This document shows, one piece after another, positions 31,076-41,312 of a DNA stretch of 64,000 bases. Every line of letters begins with the position of its first letter. Within the stretch, counting starts at the first letter, position 1. The notes below the pieces were generated by a model. The model made no database searches. It was not told where the DNA came from and saw only the letters and a program-made list of their open reading frames with translations. The position numbers were made by a program, and so were the translations under genes. The DNA is from Cryoendolithus antarcticus (Eukaryota; Ascomycota; Dothideomycetes; Cladosporiales; Cladosporiaceae), in the NCBI GenBank assembly GCA_002077065.1, contig NAJO01000047.1, forward strand, positions 124,001-188,000. The letters are read 5' to 3'.

Positions 31076-31702
31076 ATGTCCAGCGACCGCCTGTTCCGCT
31101 TTCCCAAGCCGCAATGGCTCAACAGCGCCAACTCACGAACGGCAGGCGTCTACCTAGCCGGCGGCCTAGTACACCCCATTCTATCCACCCTCCCTCGAAG
31201 CTCTCAACTGACATTTGTTCCAGTTCTCCCTCTCCTTCTTCCTCCTCATAGACGCCGCCTCCTTCTCCAAATCCCTCAAAAACGCCTCAGACTTCCACAT
31301 GAACTTCGTCGACTGGATTCCCGGCATCTTCTCCGCCCTAGGAATGCTCGTCATCAACAGCATAGACAAGACGCGACTATCAGGCGACACTTTCGCATAC
31401 TCGGGCGATGGCGTGGCGTGGAAGGCACGGGTGGTGCTGTTCATGGGGTTTGCGGCTATGGCTGGGGGGTTGGCGGGGAGTGTGACAGTGATGGTGTTGA
31501 AGTATGTTGTGCCTGAAGCGGGGTTTCCGACTCTGTGGATGGGCGTGGCGAATGTGATGGCGAATGCTTTGGTGATGATCAGGTATGTTGGTATGGGTTC
31601 GCTTGTGCTGGGGGTGATGAGGCTAATCAGGGATCCAGTTCGGCTGTGCTATGGGTCAGCCAGAACATGGAGGACGACTACACGTACAATCTTGCATTGT
31701 AG
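31076..31702 (+). CDS. VPS68: Vps68/TMEM50-family membrane protein
   Basis: Exons 31076-31168, 31224-31582 and 31639-31702 (introns of 55 and 56 bases) encode 171 residues. Four hydrophobic segments are visible: AGVYLAGGLFSLSFFLLIDA, MNFVDWIPGIFSALGMLVIN, VVLFMGFAAMAGGLAGSVTV and MGVANVMANALVMISSAVLW. The C-terminus is WVSQNMEDDYTYNLAL. The VDWIPGI motif and SQN-x-EDDY-x-YN end are characteristic of the UPF0220/Vps68 family (human TMEM50). In yeast Vps68 binds Vps55 and acts at the late endosome in sorting to the vacuole. The small last exon is set by splicing within Ser (AG/T). Confidence 0.92.
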
Positions 31703-32185
31703 GAGACATGGGACTATTACCTTGCATGGTGTACATATGCGCATACCCTTTCACTTCCTCCTTCAGTTCACTCAACTTCTTTGACCAACCACTAACCACT
31801 GCCGAGAGCGTGCCAACGCTCCTCCACGGTGGCCCGGCTTCACTAGCTGGAGTCTTCTCACTGGAAACCAATGGCATAGGTGGGTAATTCGGCTGAAGTC
31901 ACCTGCGACTCTCTCATTCTGCCCCGCCCGAGTCTCTCGCGTGGGGTTGGATCCCCTAAATTCCGCGCTGCCGCTGAAAGGCCATTGAAGCTCATCTCAT
32001 TTCACTTCACTTCACGTGTGGTGTTGTGATGACGCAAGGCATCACGTGCTGATGACGAAAACTTCAAGTGAAGACACGTGAACTAGCACATTGCGGCCCG
32101 GCATCACCTCGACGACCTCTTCATCCAGCACTTCACACTCGACACCGACTTAAACACCCAACATCGACTTCATACATACTCATTC
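31703..32185. promoter_or_regulatory. Intergenic region with the promoter of the 32186 gene
   Basis: 483 bases. The first 200 are the VPS68 3' flank. The rest contains the E-box cluster listed separately and a CA/CT-rich leader (caccgacttaaacacccaacatcgac). Confidence 0.5.
32013..32080. promoter_or_regulatory. Three CACGTG E-boxes with duplicated TGATGACG
   Basis: Perfect CACGTG palindromes at 32013-32018, 32043-32048 and 32075-32080, spaced 30 and 32 bases (about three helical turns), lie 106-173 bases upstream of ATG 32186. TGATGACG occurs once on each side of the middle E-box. CACGTG is the core site of fungal bHLH factors (Cbf1, SREBP-like, Pho4-like); which factor binds is unknown. Confidence 0.55.
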
Positions 32186-33664
32186 ATGACTACTCAATCG
32201 AAAGAGGCTCAGAACATGGCGAACATCTCGCCCACCACATCCGATGCCACACCTCCTTCACTCAAAGGCAACAGCAAGCAGAACCCACCCGAGATGCATC
32301 GCGGCATCCTCAAGCGCAAGCGTGAGCGCGACGACGCTTACTGTACTGTTCACAACGGACCAATCAGCGCTCTCTGCTCGGAGAAGTGCACGGTCATGCG
32401 CAAGCGCGGTGCGGTGGCAGTGGATGATGAAGAAGGAAGACAGGAATCGGTGGAAGTCTCAACCGCAGGATGGACTACACCACATGGTCTCGAACCCCGC
32501 AACTCGCCACACACAGCCAAGAACTCGGCCTTCTCTCCCTTCCAGCAGGACGACGAGGCGCATGCGACACACGATTCTCGCCGTACGGTAGACGAAGAGT
32601 CTGCCTCGATCGAGCCCTCGAGGTTCGTCCGCGCCCACACTGTCGCTCCGCGGAGCTCCGGGCCTGCTCGCCACGGGCGTGAACCAAGTGTCGCGCCCAT
32701 GAGACCGACCTCTCCTGCCAGCATTCGCATGTGTCAGCCACCAACCGCGACGGGACACACGCATGCGCGCATGGCACCACATCGCACTATCAATCAATCA
32801 CCTCTATCTCGTGAGCGCGCCCAAACTGTCGTGCCCGTGTCGCCTGATAACGTCCACACGGCAGCGGACGCACTGCTCTACCTCCAAACACAAACTCAGA
32901 ATGAGGCCAACGGCCGCAGCTCGCCCATAAATGAAGCCACTGGAAGCATGTCGCATGCTCCAAGCTCCAGCCCGCTCAGCCCAAACACCACTGTCCCTCA
33001 CGTCCGAGCTCCCGTAGCTCCCACGGCAGTCATGGCTCCGCCTCCACCAAGCAGAGCCACTCGCCCATCTGCCCCGACGCAGCCACCACCCTCCATGCAG
33101 CCACCAACCCAGCATGCGCCCACGCACTCTTCCCCATCAATCCAGTCCCGCACGCCCTCCCCCCCGAAATCCCCCCGCCTCCTCGCAGCCGAAGCCTCCA
33201 TAGTCCAACTAACGCAACGTTACTTCGCCACCGAGCAAAATCTAACCCAAATGCACGCCGAAGCCATTCAGCGCCTAACCCACATGCACAACGCGCTGCA
33301 AGTTTCCCGTGCCCGCGCCACGCACTTCGAAACGCAGTATATCGCCCTCCGCGCCTCGGCCGGAACGGAGAAAGACGGGGAAGGGGCGGAGATGGGGAGT
33401 GATGAAGAGGAGACGAACGAGACGCTTCTGGGGCCTCGGCCCAAGCCGAAGGTGAAGAAGAGTGTGGCTGAGACGAAGATGAGGAGTGTGAGGCAGTGGA
33501 GGCGGATTATTGAGGGGAAGGATAGGGTCATTGAGGGGTTGGAGAGGGAGATTGAGGGGCTTAGGGGTGAGGGTGGGGGAGCTGGTGAGGGGGAGGGATT
33601 GGCCGGTGTTGAGGGGCAGCAGGAGAGGAGTGTGGTTGTTGTTAGTGATGGGGAGGGTGCCTGA
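32186..33664 (+). CDS. Uncharacterised disordered protein with C-terminal coiled coil
   Basis: Single exon, 492 residues. The start has a basic patch GILKRKRERDDAYC and a CTVHNGPISALCSEKC segment whose cysteines could bind metal. Residues 80-340 are low-complexity Pro/Ser/Thr with the short ordered piece AADALLYLQTQTQ (about 232-244), a type of segment also seen in fungal cell-cycle and transcription repressors, although I cannot assign it. From about 345 (AEASIVQLTQRYFATEQNLT) to 395 and again at 420-465 (MRSVRQWRRIIEGKDRVIEG) helical heptads form a coiled coil. The C-terminus is Gly/Glu-rich. Codon use changes abruptly near 33360 from C-ending to G-ending. No membrane segment. ATG 32186 is chosen because the cap-proximal leader fits; a second in-frame ATG follows at 32216. 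Confidence 0.7.
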   Translation: MTTQSKEAQNMANISPTTSDATPPSLKGNSKQNPPEMHRGILKRKRERDDAYCTVHNGPISALCSEKCTVMRKRGAVAVDDEEGRQESVEVSTAGWTTPHGLEPRNSPHTAKNSAFSPFQQDDEAHATHDSRRTVDEESASIEPSRFVRAHTVAPRSSGPARHGREPSVAPMRPTSPASIRMCQPPTATGHTHARMAPHRTINQSPLSRERAQTVVPVSPDNVHTAADALLYLQTQTQNEANGRSSPINEATGSMSHAPSSSPLSPNTTVPHVRAPVAPTAVMAPPPPSRATRPSAPTQPPPSMQPPTQHAPTHSSPSIQSRTPSPPKSPRLLAAEASIVQLTQRYFATEQNLTQMHAEAIQRLTHMHNALQVSRARATHFETQYIALRASAGTEKDGEGAEMGSDEEETNETLLGPRPKPKVKKSVAETKMRSVRQWRRIIEGKDRVIEGLEREIEGLRGEGGGAGEGEGLAGVEGQQERSVVVVSDGEGA

Positions 33665-34088
33665 GAGGGACTATCTTGAGAGACGAATCTGGCGATTATC
33701 AAAGGTTGGTGCTCTGAGGGAAATTCGATGAGTGCGATCTTGACTGGCGACACGGACGACGTGAACGGCGAGGATGCGGAGCGTGAGGACAGATAAGAGG
33801 TTTCTCTGATTGAGATGAAGCATACTCGCTGCGCGTGAGTAGACCAGCTGGTTTGTGATAGTCCGGAACTTAGCGGCGAGCGAGTGATGTTGCTTGGCCT
33901 GTGCGTTCAGAGAGCTCGATGCCCGTGAGTATCAGCAGATCTCCGGACCCTCGTGCTGGTGATCATGTGGCTACCGGCGAGAAGATGGGCGGTGGTCAAT
34001 CGGATATTGTTGTTCAGACAGTGTATGCATTCAAACATGGTGATTTATCGTTCCCTGCCTGATGCAATGATGCATTCCCTATTCATCC
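33665..34088. other. Convergent intergenic region
   Basis: 3' flanks of the 32186 gene (+) and of the oxidase pseudogene (-). No supported gene. Confidence 0.45.
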
Positions 34089-36176
34089 TTACTCCCCTCG
34101 ACATAAATCCGGCCCCTCAGCAAAGTACATCTCCGGCTTCGCCTTCACACGAAGCCTCCCATTCTCGTCTGGATACCCTGTCTCACTCCTCACCTCAAAG
34201 AACTCACTCCCCACCCCGGTCGTAGCGTAAAACAAATTGAACGGATCATACCTCTTCTTGATCTCCAACAACCTCGGATAATGGCTCCCCCAGAACGCCC
34301 ACTGGAAGTTCGGCTGAATCCTATGACCTTCGTTCAGGGACGCTCCCGAGCCAGGCGTGAGCTTTCGCCACGTCTCCATGGTGCCGCGCGTGAAGTTCTC
34401 CCTCTCGGCCAGAAGCTCGGTGCCAGCAGCGTAGAGATCCGCGTGCGGGAAGCCAGTGATGAGATACGCGATTCCGGTGCGCCAGGCGGGGTTGACGGAT
34501 GTGTCGTGCTTCCCTCCTCGGGCTCAAGTAGGCGAAATGTTGTAGCCGATGATGGCTTTGCCTGATTCGATCGTGGCCCATAGCGCCGCGTACATGGTAT
34601 CGAAGGCATGTGGCGTTGCCCAGTTGGCTTTTGGGAACATACGCGAGGCTGTCACGATGCCTTTGTCATTCACGGCTTCGACGGGGAAGGAGGCGTTGTA
34701 GGCTGCGTAGAAGCCAGGGAAGGTAGTGTATATTGGAGTCACGGGAATGCCCAGGAATTTGAGCTTAACGAAGTGTGGCTCAATGAGAGCTTTGGTCTCG
34801 GCGAGACTTTTGCCAGCCGCGAAGTAGGGAGACATGGAGAAAGTCATCGAGCCACCGAAGTTGAAGACGTTCCAGTACGAGTAGATCCCGCTGTTGGCGC
34901 CCTCGGGAAACGTGGTCAAGTAGTCCTTGAAAGCTGCTGAGAAGGTGGCGGCAGTGACATTTGGACCTGTGCCGTAGTTCCAGGAGACGGCTGTAACTGG
35001 GATGTCTTTGTGAACACGCATGATGACTGAGGTGACGACGCCGAAGGTGCCGCCTCCACCGCCTCGAAGAGCCCTGTAAAGGTATGGATTGGTCTTCTTG
35101 TTTGCGGTCACGAAGCGGCCGTCTGCTGTCACGACTTCGAAGCCTAAGGCGTGGTCTGCACCCATGCCCCAGAGGCAACTCACAGGCGAGTGGCCGCCGC
35201 CTTGAATCCAGCCGCCAGCCGTACCAACGGTAGGGCATTCTTCACCAAGAGCAATGAGGCCAAGCTTGTCCATCACGGCGTGCAGCTCGAAGCCTTGAAC
35301 GCCTACTCCCACCTTGATCGCTGGCCCGGTGTAGCTGCTGTCCTTGTACGTTGGCAAGTAAACGACGTCCTTGAGGTGGTGAGTCCAGATACTGAGGGCA
35401 CCGGCTCCGCCTGATTTGCCAGAGAAGTCATGGCCAGTGTTTCTGATCACCAGGCGGATGCCTGTGTTACGTGCGAAGTTGATAGCAAGCTGGATTTGAG
35501 CTACATCGGTGATCTTGACCACGTAGGTGGAATAGCCACCTTGGAGACAAGTATTCGTCCTGTTGAAGATGGTGGGCGGCTGACATGTCATGCCTTGGTA
35601 CGGCGCCGATAGCATCTCAAGGGGATCATCAAGTCTAGCACGCCGTCAGCAAGAATTCGATCGCAGTCTCCAGATTGACCTACTGCGCAAGTGGGTCTGT
35701 CCAGCTCTCAGTCATGGCCTGACACTTTGCTGCGATCACAGAGCCGCCAGTGTTGGTGTAGCACACAGACGCTTGGGGTAATGGCTTGAGCAGAGCTCCA
35801 CCCGTGACCAGCTTGAGCGCTGCCCGGCTAGCTGGAGAGGGCCATTTGGCATCGCCAGGAAAGACCTTGCAGTGGCCAGGACCTTGCAGGTTGTACGTGA
35901 CCGGAGTACTCTTCGAGACGCTAACATCGACGTCGGCAAACTTGAAGATGCTTGAAAATTGCCCGACAGCACCAAGCTTTTTGCGATCGAGGTCTTCTCC
36001 CATGCAAAGAGAGGGACTCTGCCGTCCGGTCCCTGCGGAATGGTCTTGAGGTTGACATCCCGTGGCTCGATGTCGTCCAGGCGGAGTGCATTAGAGTTCG
36101 CATCTCTAGGAGTAAGCTGACGAGCCGTCACAAAGGCTGCGGACCAAAGCGGCACGAGCAAGCCGGAAGCCAGCAT
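34089..36176 (-). pseudogene. Secreted berberine bridge enzyme-like FAD oxidase with a frameshift and an in-frame TGA
   Basis: ATG 36176 opens a signal peptide (MLASGLLVPLWSAAFVTA). The frame codes to about 35980, where a run of five A (plus-strand t at 35978-35982) must gain one base to reach the next frame (FSSIFKFADVDVSVSKS, CKVFPGDAKWPSP). A 49-base intron (35683-35635) then leads into the FAD-binding PCMH domain: RNTGHDFSGKS, with the His used for flavin attachment, GLIALGEECPTVGTAGGWIQ, GGGHSPVS and GGGGGTFGVVTSV. TGA at 34524-34526 interrupts GYNISPT / ARGGKHDTSVNPAWR; the frame continues to the BBE C-terminal motif YPRLLEIKKRYDPFNLFY and stops at 34089. Family members are secreted oxidases of carbohydrates or alkaloid-type metabolites. 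No intron removes the TGA. Two independent lesions suggest a dying gene unless both are sequence errors. Confidence 0.7.
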
Positions 36177-37313
36177 CTTTGAGGTCAAAAGAATCGAGAG
36201 GAAAGCTTGCTGCGAATTGTTAGCGGAATGGTTCAGACTTCGCCCGAGTCATATACGAAGGTCCTCAGCGCGGTTGGCGTGTCTCGCGTCGATTGTGTAG
36301 AGCATGGTTGGTCGTATCCCAGTGCACTACCGCACTTGATAGTCAGCTCGTACTGAAGTGGAGTCTACGAGATTGCCACAGAGTTCCTTGACGAGGTATC
36401 CACAACTGCACGAGCGGCGGTCCCCACGATGGGAATGGCACGCTGGAAGGCCGGGTCCGTTGCTGTGCCGTCGGCAGTTGCTTACACGACCTAAAGTGCG
36501 GAGGGACCAGATGCTCTCACGACTCCCACATGTCTTGTCGTGAAGTTGAGGATGTCACAAACTGCGCGAGTTACTTTTCTAGCACCATCTGAGACTGGGT
36601 CGGGGTAGCAATGTCGTGCTCAGGGGCAGTGAGACTGTTTTCCTTTCCTCAAGGCCATCTACCAGGGCAGTCAGAGAAAATCACAGTGCTGAACACTTCC
36701 CTGCATGTAATATGCGAAGCTCTGGAGGCATGTCTGATGGCTGAGGTCACTACGAATCCTCGAGCCGTCGAGAGACGGGTCGCCGTTCGTCATTGAAGGT
36801 TAAGCCAGGAACCCGAATCACTATCTGATCAGTCTTACCTTCGCTGCCTTCACACTTTGACGGTAAGGCGATGTTTCATCGTCAACGAACAGACTGCTCT
36901 ACATCGCGAAAGCTGCAGTGACGAAAGGATGCAGTGGGCACTTGTACGAACTGCTGGGGCATGTTCCCCCATATTGCGGCGCGGTCCTTGGCGCGGGTCC
37001 GACTGCCATGCATTGGATGCTGGTGCAGGGGTATGCGTCTTCAACGTCTGCAGAGGAGCATGATGAGGTTTCTGTGTTCATGAAGATCGTTCGGGTGGCA
37101 CGGAAACGTAGCAACAGACCTGGCAATAACAAATTGCACTTTGCGTGTGGGGGTCGACCAATGTAGCATGATTCGAGGGTGGAGGGGCACAGTCAGATCC
37201 TGGACGTTCTCCGCGCGAGGATGGTCAATGTCCCTCAACCAAGGCTATAAACAGTCAGTCGCCCGGCCTCGCTGCAATGGGTCTACCATGGTATCGCCGG
37301 GCGCAGCGTCGAG
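36177..37313. other. 1.1 kb divergent intergenic region
   Basis: Between the start codons of two damaged genes. Frames are short and unsupported. Confidence 0.45.
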
Positions 37314-38445
37314 ATGGTCGAGAATATGCAGGCGCAGGTCCTAGCCGCTGTAGTCGTTTTCCCGATCCTTGGCACAGTCTCCCTGGCAGCACGTGTGGCA
37401 ACTCGACTCTGGATGAAGCAGTTTTATTGGGGTGTGTGGTACTTGTTCCCGAGCTCATCGAATCGCAGTTGCTAAAGTCTTGGGTAGATGATACTTTGTG
37501 CATTATCGGCTGGGCATTCGCGGTCTCCTACGCAGTGGTGGAGTACACATGGATCAAAATGAACTGGTTTGGCTACCATCTTGTCGACATTCCGAAGCTC
37601 AGTCTGGAGGAGACCATTCCCGCCACCAGGGACAGTCTCGCTCAACAGGTAGGTCTCTACAATCCGGTGCTGGGCCTGGTGAAAGCGTCAATGGTCGTCT
37701 TCTACTTACGGCTCGGCGATCAGCGCAGGGCTATCAAATGGGCGCTATATATATTTGGCGCCATTAACATCGGCCACATGGTCTCGGTCTTCATCGCAGC
37801 CCCGTTCCAGTGTATTCCGGTCTCCGCTTATTGGAACCGCTACCGTCCGTGCCGCCGGATGACTTCCAATGTATCGACGAGAAGGCGTTCTCCCTCATCA
37901 CCGCGGGTCTTGCCATCTTGACTGACGTGGTCGTCCTCCTCATTCCAATGGCGATGCTCTGGAATTTGCAACTCAATCTTCGCAAGAAAGTCGTGGTCGG
38001 CATTGCGCTCTCCCCCGGCTGGGTCGTCACCATCATCAGTGCGATCCGCTTCAAGGTCTTCTATGACTTCTGGATGGGGCTTGATAATGACGGGACATGC
38101 GGCTACAACCAGGCGATCTCGGGCATAGAGATCAACGTCGCGCTTATTACGTGCTGTGCACCCGCACTCAAAGCCATGATGACGCTCTTCATGCCGCGAT
38201 TCCTCGGCACGATCAATGGCTCGCGGAGGCATGGAGAGGTGTCGTACTCCCGTGAGCCGTATGCAATGCAGGATCGGAGTCACTCGAAGAGCAAGCCGCA
38301 GTCACAAAGGGAGAACATGAGTGGGTTACATGGTCGTGACGATGATGCGAAGAGTCAAGAGGCGATCGTCAAGATTGGTCGGAGAAGTGATCGATGCCAC
38401 CAGGATGAGTACGGCATCAGCTTGCATGCTGTCGTTCGATCATAG
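37314..38445 (+). pseudogene. Pth11/rhodopsin-like integral membrane protein with a one-base frameshift
   Basis: ATG 37314 opens VLAAVVVFPILGTVSLAARV, the first membrane span, ending at FYWG. A 44-base intron (37434-37477) leads to SWVDDTLCIIGWAFAVSYAV, the family loop plus span 2. Spans 3 and 4 follow (LGLVKASMVVFYLRLG, GAINIGHMVSVFIAAPFQC). At SAYWNR (about 37842) the frame must shift by one missing base to continue with PSVPPDDFQCIDEKAF, then ILTDVVVLLIPMAMLW, LSPGWVVTIISAIRF and the closing EINVALITCCAPALKAM. The joined text (YWNR, Cys-Ile, TD...LIP, EI-x-VA-x-x-x-x-x-x-PALK) is the fungal rhodopsin-domain/Pth11-like family, with seven spans and a charged tail. Such proteins are plasma-membrane receptors or sensors of unknown ligands. 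Without the shift the product stops after 37921, losing three spans. Confidence 0.65.
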
Positions 38446-39065
38446 TGTATATTCAGTCTGGACCACTGACAATATTCAGGTGAGGTTCGTCATACTCCTC
38501 CCTAATCTCGAGCGCCATTTCTATCGAATCGTTGCTTCCGGTCTATCCGTTGTCTCTACGTTATGTCCTCGCTGGCGTGATCTCATCCTGTTTGCCAAGT
38601 CATCATCATAGAGCTGCCAGGACTGTGATCCGCATAGTCTGCAGTCCTGCCATATCCAACGAGGCGTATCCCAGATCAGACACTGCAGGTGTATCCTGGA
38701 GCCAGGTACCTTGTTCGTGTTCACGTATGTAAGACTTCCAAGCGACTGAGATCAGACACAGCAGGGAGACGTCGCACCAGCCTTGGATTAATTCACATGT
38801 ACTACATAACCTCATCTGCTCCTGAAAACAGCATTCCGCAGATAACGCGAATGCCACAGCAAGACCTAATTCGTCAGAGGGGCAAGAAGTCTCCCAGGTC
38901 AGATGTCCTTAGCTGGGCCTTCACGAACTTAGCGGGTACCTCTGTATATGACAGCATTAGCGACGTTCTCTACCAAAATCTGCAAATCAGAGGACTCTAC
39001 TACCATTACAGTCGTGTCGGAGATGACGGCATTCAGCCATCGCCTACTCGGCAACCAACAGCATC
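38446..39065. other. Intergenic region
   Basis: About 620 bases. A long frame (38689-39159, +) overlaps the next gene out of frame and has no family features, so it is not called. Confidence 0.4.
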
Positions 39066-39781
39066 ATGCAAGCTCATTACTCCACAGACAACGCGGAATG
39101 GCTGTGCTCCAAAGAGCTCACAACTGACGCGATCACGGATATTCAAGCTGAGGAACTGACTGTGAAGCTTGACGAGTTGCCAGTCGAAGCCTGCTTCAAG
39201 ATAATGCACACTTGCGTTGAGACTCAGCAACGCAGACTTGAGATATCGCCAGAAGAGGCAGCCGCCGGAGCCAAGAGGTTGGCAGAGCAATCCGGGATCA
39301 TGAAAGGACAGCAGAGTGAATTGGGGACGCACTCCATTGAGGCAGCCGTACAGTCGGATGAGGTGGCCGAGCAGTGTATAGATGATGCCGATGGAAGTGA
39401 GAAGAAGGCTCATGTGCCGATGCTGGCGCCAAGCGTAGGTCTGACGTCGCCGCCCAGCGCAACTCTATACGAAGGGGCTGTAGAGGAGTCGGCAGACAGG
39501 CATATGCTTACGACCATTGAGGAGAAAAACCTTATATTGCAAAAGGAAACCCACAAGCTCTGGACAGGTGGATCAGTGAGCGTTGCGAATTGTCGGGATG
39601 CGATGATCTGTGAGCGCTGATCTTATCTGAACACTACCATGCACCTGCTGACAGATTCGCAGTCGTGACCTTCGCTTTCCTGTTCATCGAAGTGATCTGC
39701 GGACGCTCGGCTAGCGATCTTGCTATGGACGCTGCATGCTGGGCGTCTCCCGTGTTATCTGGAGCTCTTGGCGACTCGTAG
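39066..39781 (+). CDS. Uncharacterised acidic protein, possible C-terminal membrane segment
   Basis: ATG 39066 opens a 181-codon exon rich in Glu, Ala and Thr (DELPVEACFKIMHTCVE, ISPEEAAAGAKRLAEQ). It would stop at 39620, but GTGAGC at 39610 and a CAG at 39660-39662, with a CTGAC branch between, define a 53-base intron. Splicing gives a second exon (39663-39781) with VTFAFLFIEVICG, a hydrophobic segment, ending SGALGDS: 220 residues. Helices are predicted by composition only. I do not recognise a family. It lies directly upstream of the histone-fold-like array on the same strand but lacks the REQ/NAR motif. The second exon rests on splice-site logic alone; a 184-residue unspliced protein is the alternative. 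Confidence 0.35.
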
Positions 39782-40309
39782 ACTGTTGTCTGTTTTCACT
39801 GAGCTTCTGAAGAGGCTGTAGCAGCGTGGGTTGCCGCAATCGGTCACAACGACGCGAGGGGAATCAGTAGAAGTGCTGCGGCATGAAGTCCATCAGGGCC
39901 CAGACCTGATATCCAGTCGACTCATAGTCCCAGCCGAGGCACTTGTATGATCTTGCACAGCTCCAGCGATTACAACAATGTTTCGAATGCGTTGTCCAAC
40001 GAGTGGAACCCGAGTCTAAGACCCGTGTGCTGCTGACTATGCCGCTTGAACGGCTTTGTAGTTGCTTAATCGTCTGGACAGACAGGAAGGATCGATCGAC
40101 TGCCCTACTTGAGGATGTTCTCACCGCAAGAAGTTTTGCGCGCCGTCCAGGCGCTTCCAATATGTTCGGTAGCGAAGCTTTGAAGTCGCAAACTCACATC
40201 TAGCATCAGCCAGTATCGTTCGCTCGCATTACGTTGGTCAGTATCATATCAGGTCATCCTGTAGCTACGAATGCACGCTGATCTATACACAACAGACTGC
40301 TGCATCATG
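39782..40309. other. Intergenic region and leader of the first array gene
   Basis: 528 bases without supported genes. An in-frame ATG at 40271 could extend the next protein by 13 residues. Confidence 0.4.
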
Positions 40310-40930
40310 GACGAAGAAGTGAAGCTCACAGTGACTGGCCACGCTATCAGATCTGAGGTCTGGCAGGCGATCAACAAGGTCCTCGCCGCCAGTTCCAGAG
40401 ACATTTCCTGGGCTTACAGCGCCGTGCCTTACGTCGCTGTGCATGTCAGCAAGCTGATAGAGTTGGCCGAAGAAAAGTGTCTGGCGGGTGGCAAGCACGT
40501 TATTCACTCTTACGACGTCCAGTCTACGCTACGTCAACTAGTCGCCACTCAGCCAGTCGCAGAAATCTTGGATGCAACACCAGGTGGACTTTCGCAGATT
40601 GAAGATGTGAAGATCACACCGACGCAAGCTTCCGACTGCCTCGCGCTTCGTGAGCAAATCCTCGGTCAGTACAGCGGTGCGATATCTTCGATCAACAGCA
40701 TACTGATGAATGCTACAGCCAGTGCGCGTGTGATATATGATGCATACGACGATGTGGAGCTCTTGATGAAGAGCTGTAATAGTTCAATCGTAGCGTTCAT
40801 CATCGCCAAGTCGCGCGACGGCATTCCTGCAGCGATGCTCATCGGAGGTTGCGGCTGCGACTCTGATCTGGCGGCTTTGCAGTCGCTTGATGCGATTCTC
40901 AAGGCCAAGATGGCTGATAGGTATCCTTGA
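40310..40930 (+). CDS. Histone-fold-like (H2A-like) protein with C-terminal REQ/NAR domain, copy HF-1
   Basis: Exons 40310-40664 and 40719-40930, joined over a 54-base intron (GTCAGT...CAG, phase 1), encode 188 residues. The intron length is a multiple of three and has no stop, so its retention would also be translatable. Residues 13-103 match a histone fold by eye: a first helix (SEVWQAINKVLAAS), a long second helix (36-62, VHVSKLIELAEEKC), a short loop HVIHSYD, a third helix (71-88) and then ATPGGLSQIEDVKI. LIELAEEK..., DVQ..LR and PGGL..I..V correspond in order and spacing to ILELAGN, HLQLAIR and GGVLPNIQAV of H2A. Residues 114-188 start with LREQIL/ASAR and form a small alpha/beta unit ending SDLAALQSLDAILKAKM, shared with the copies at 41313, 52821, 53911 and 55145. 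No basic tail is present, so it is not a canonical histone. Function unknown; this is the best-preserved copy of its array. Confidence 0.6.
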   Translation, partial: DEEVKLTVTGHAIRSEVWQAINKVLAASSRDISWAYSAVPYVAVHVSKLIELAEEKCLAGGKHVIHSYDVQSTLRQLVATQPVAEILDATPGGLSQIEDVKITPTQASDCLALREQILGQYSGAISSINSILMNATASARVIYDAYDDVELLMKSCNSSIVAFIIAKSRDGIPAAMLIGGCGCDSDLAALQSLDAILKAKMADRYP

Positions 40931-41312
40931 TGGTGTCTGTTGCGGCCTCGTGCAATGTGGGGACAGGTGCGAATCTGAGCCTTAGGGGGTCCTTGTATAC
41001 ATGCCAGTACTGACCTTGTTTTAGGAAGCTGTGCAGCACGAATGCTCGTGCTAGAGCCCGAGAAGAAGGACGCTGAGGTATTAGCTTTGAGTGGTACGCT
41101 CGCAGATCGGAAATCGTAGTTTTGTGATTCGATCACAGTCGCAATGAAGCTCTGTGTGAACGGTACAATAGCTTGTGAGCTCCTGTCAACGATGGAATCA
41201 CACGTTCGCTCCTTCCTTTCGGCCCAACATGCCACTCCACGTTTACAACTTGTCCCAGATCCACCTCACTTCGCTCTTCACCTACTTCACGCCATCCATC
41301 ACTTCCGCAACC
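40931..41312. promoter_or_regulatory. Spacer and presumed promoter of array copy HF-2
   Basis: 382 bases. The segment ggtacaatagcttgtga (from 41161) has a near copy, agtacaatagcatgtga (from 42078), before HF-3, at a similar distance from each gene. This supports tandem duplication of gene plus promoter. Confidence 0.5.

Noticed and set aside
2187..34526. In-frame TGA codons at 2187, 18339 and 34524 as selenocysteine or programmed readthrough
   Set aside because: None is followed by the CTA context of efficient readthrough, fungi generally lack selenocysteine machinery, and the genes involved are accessory and partly carry other lesions.
39066..39620. The 39066 gene as a seventh REQ/NAR copy
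   Set aside because: It lacks the REQ motif, the phase-1 intron position and the final Leu/Ala helix.
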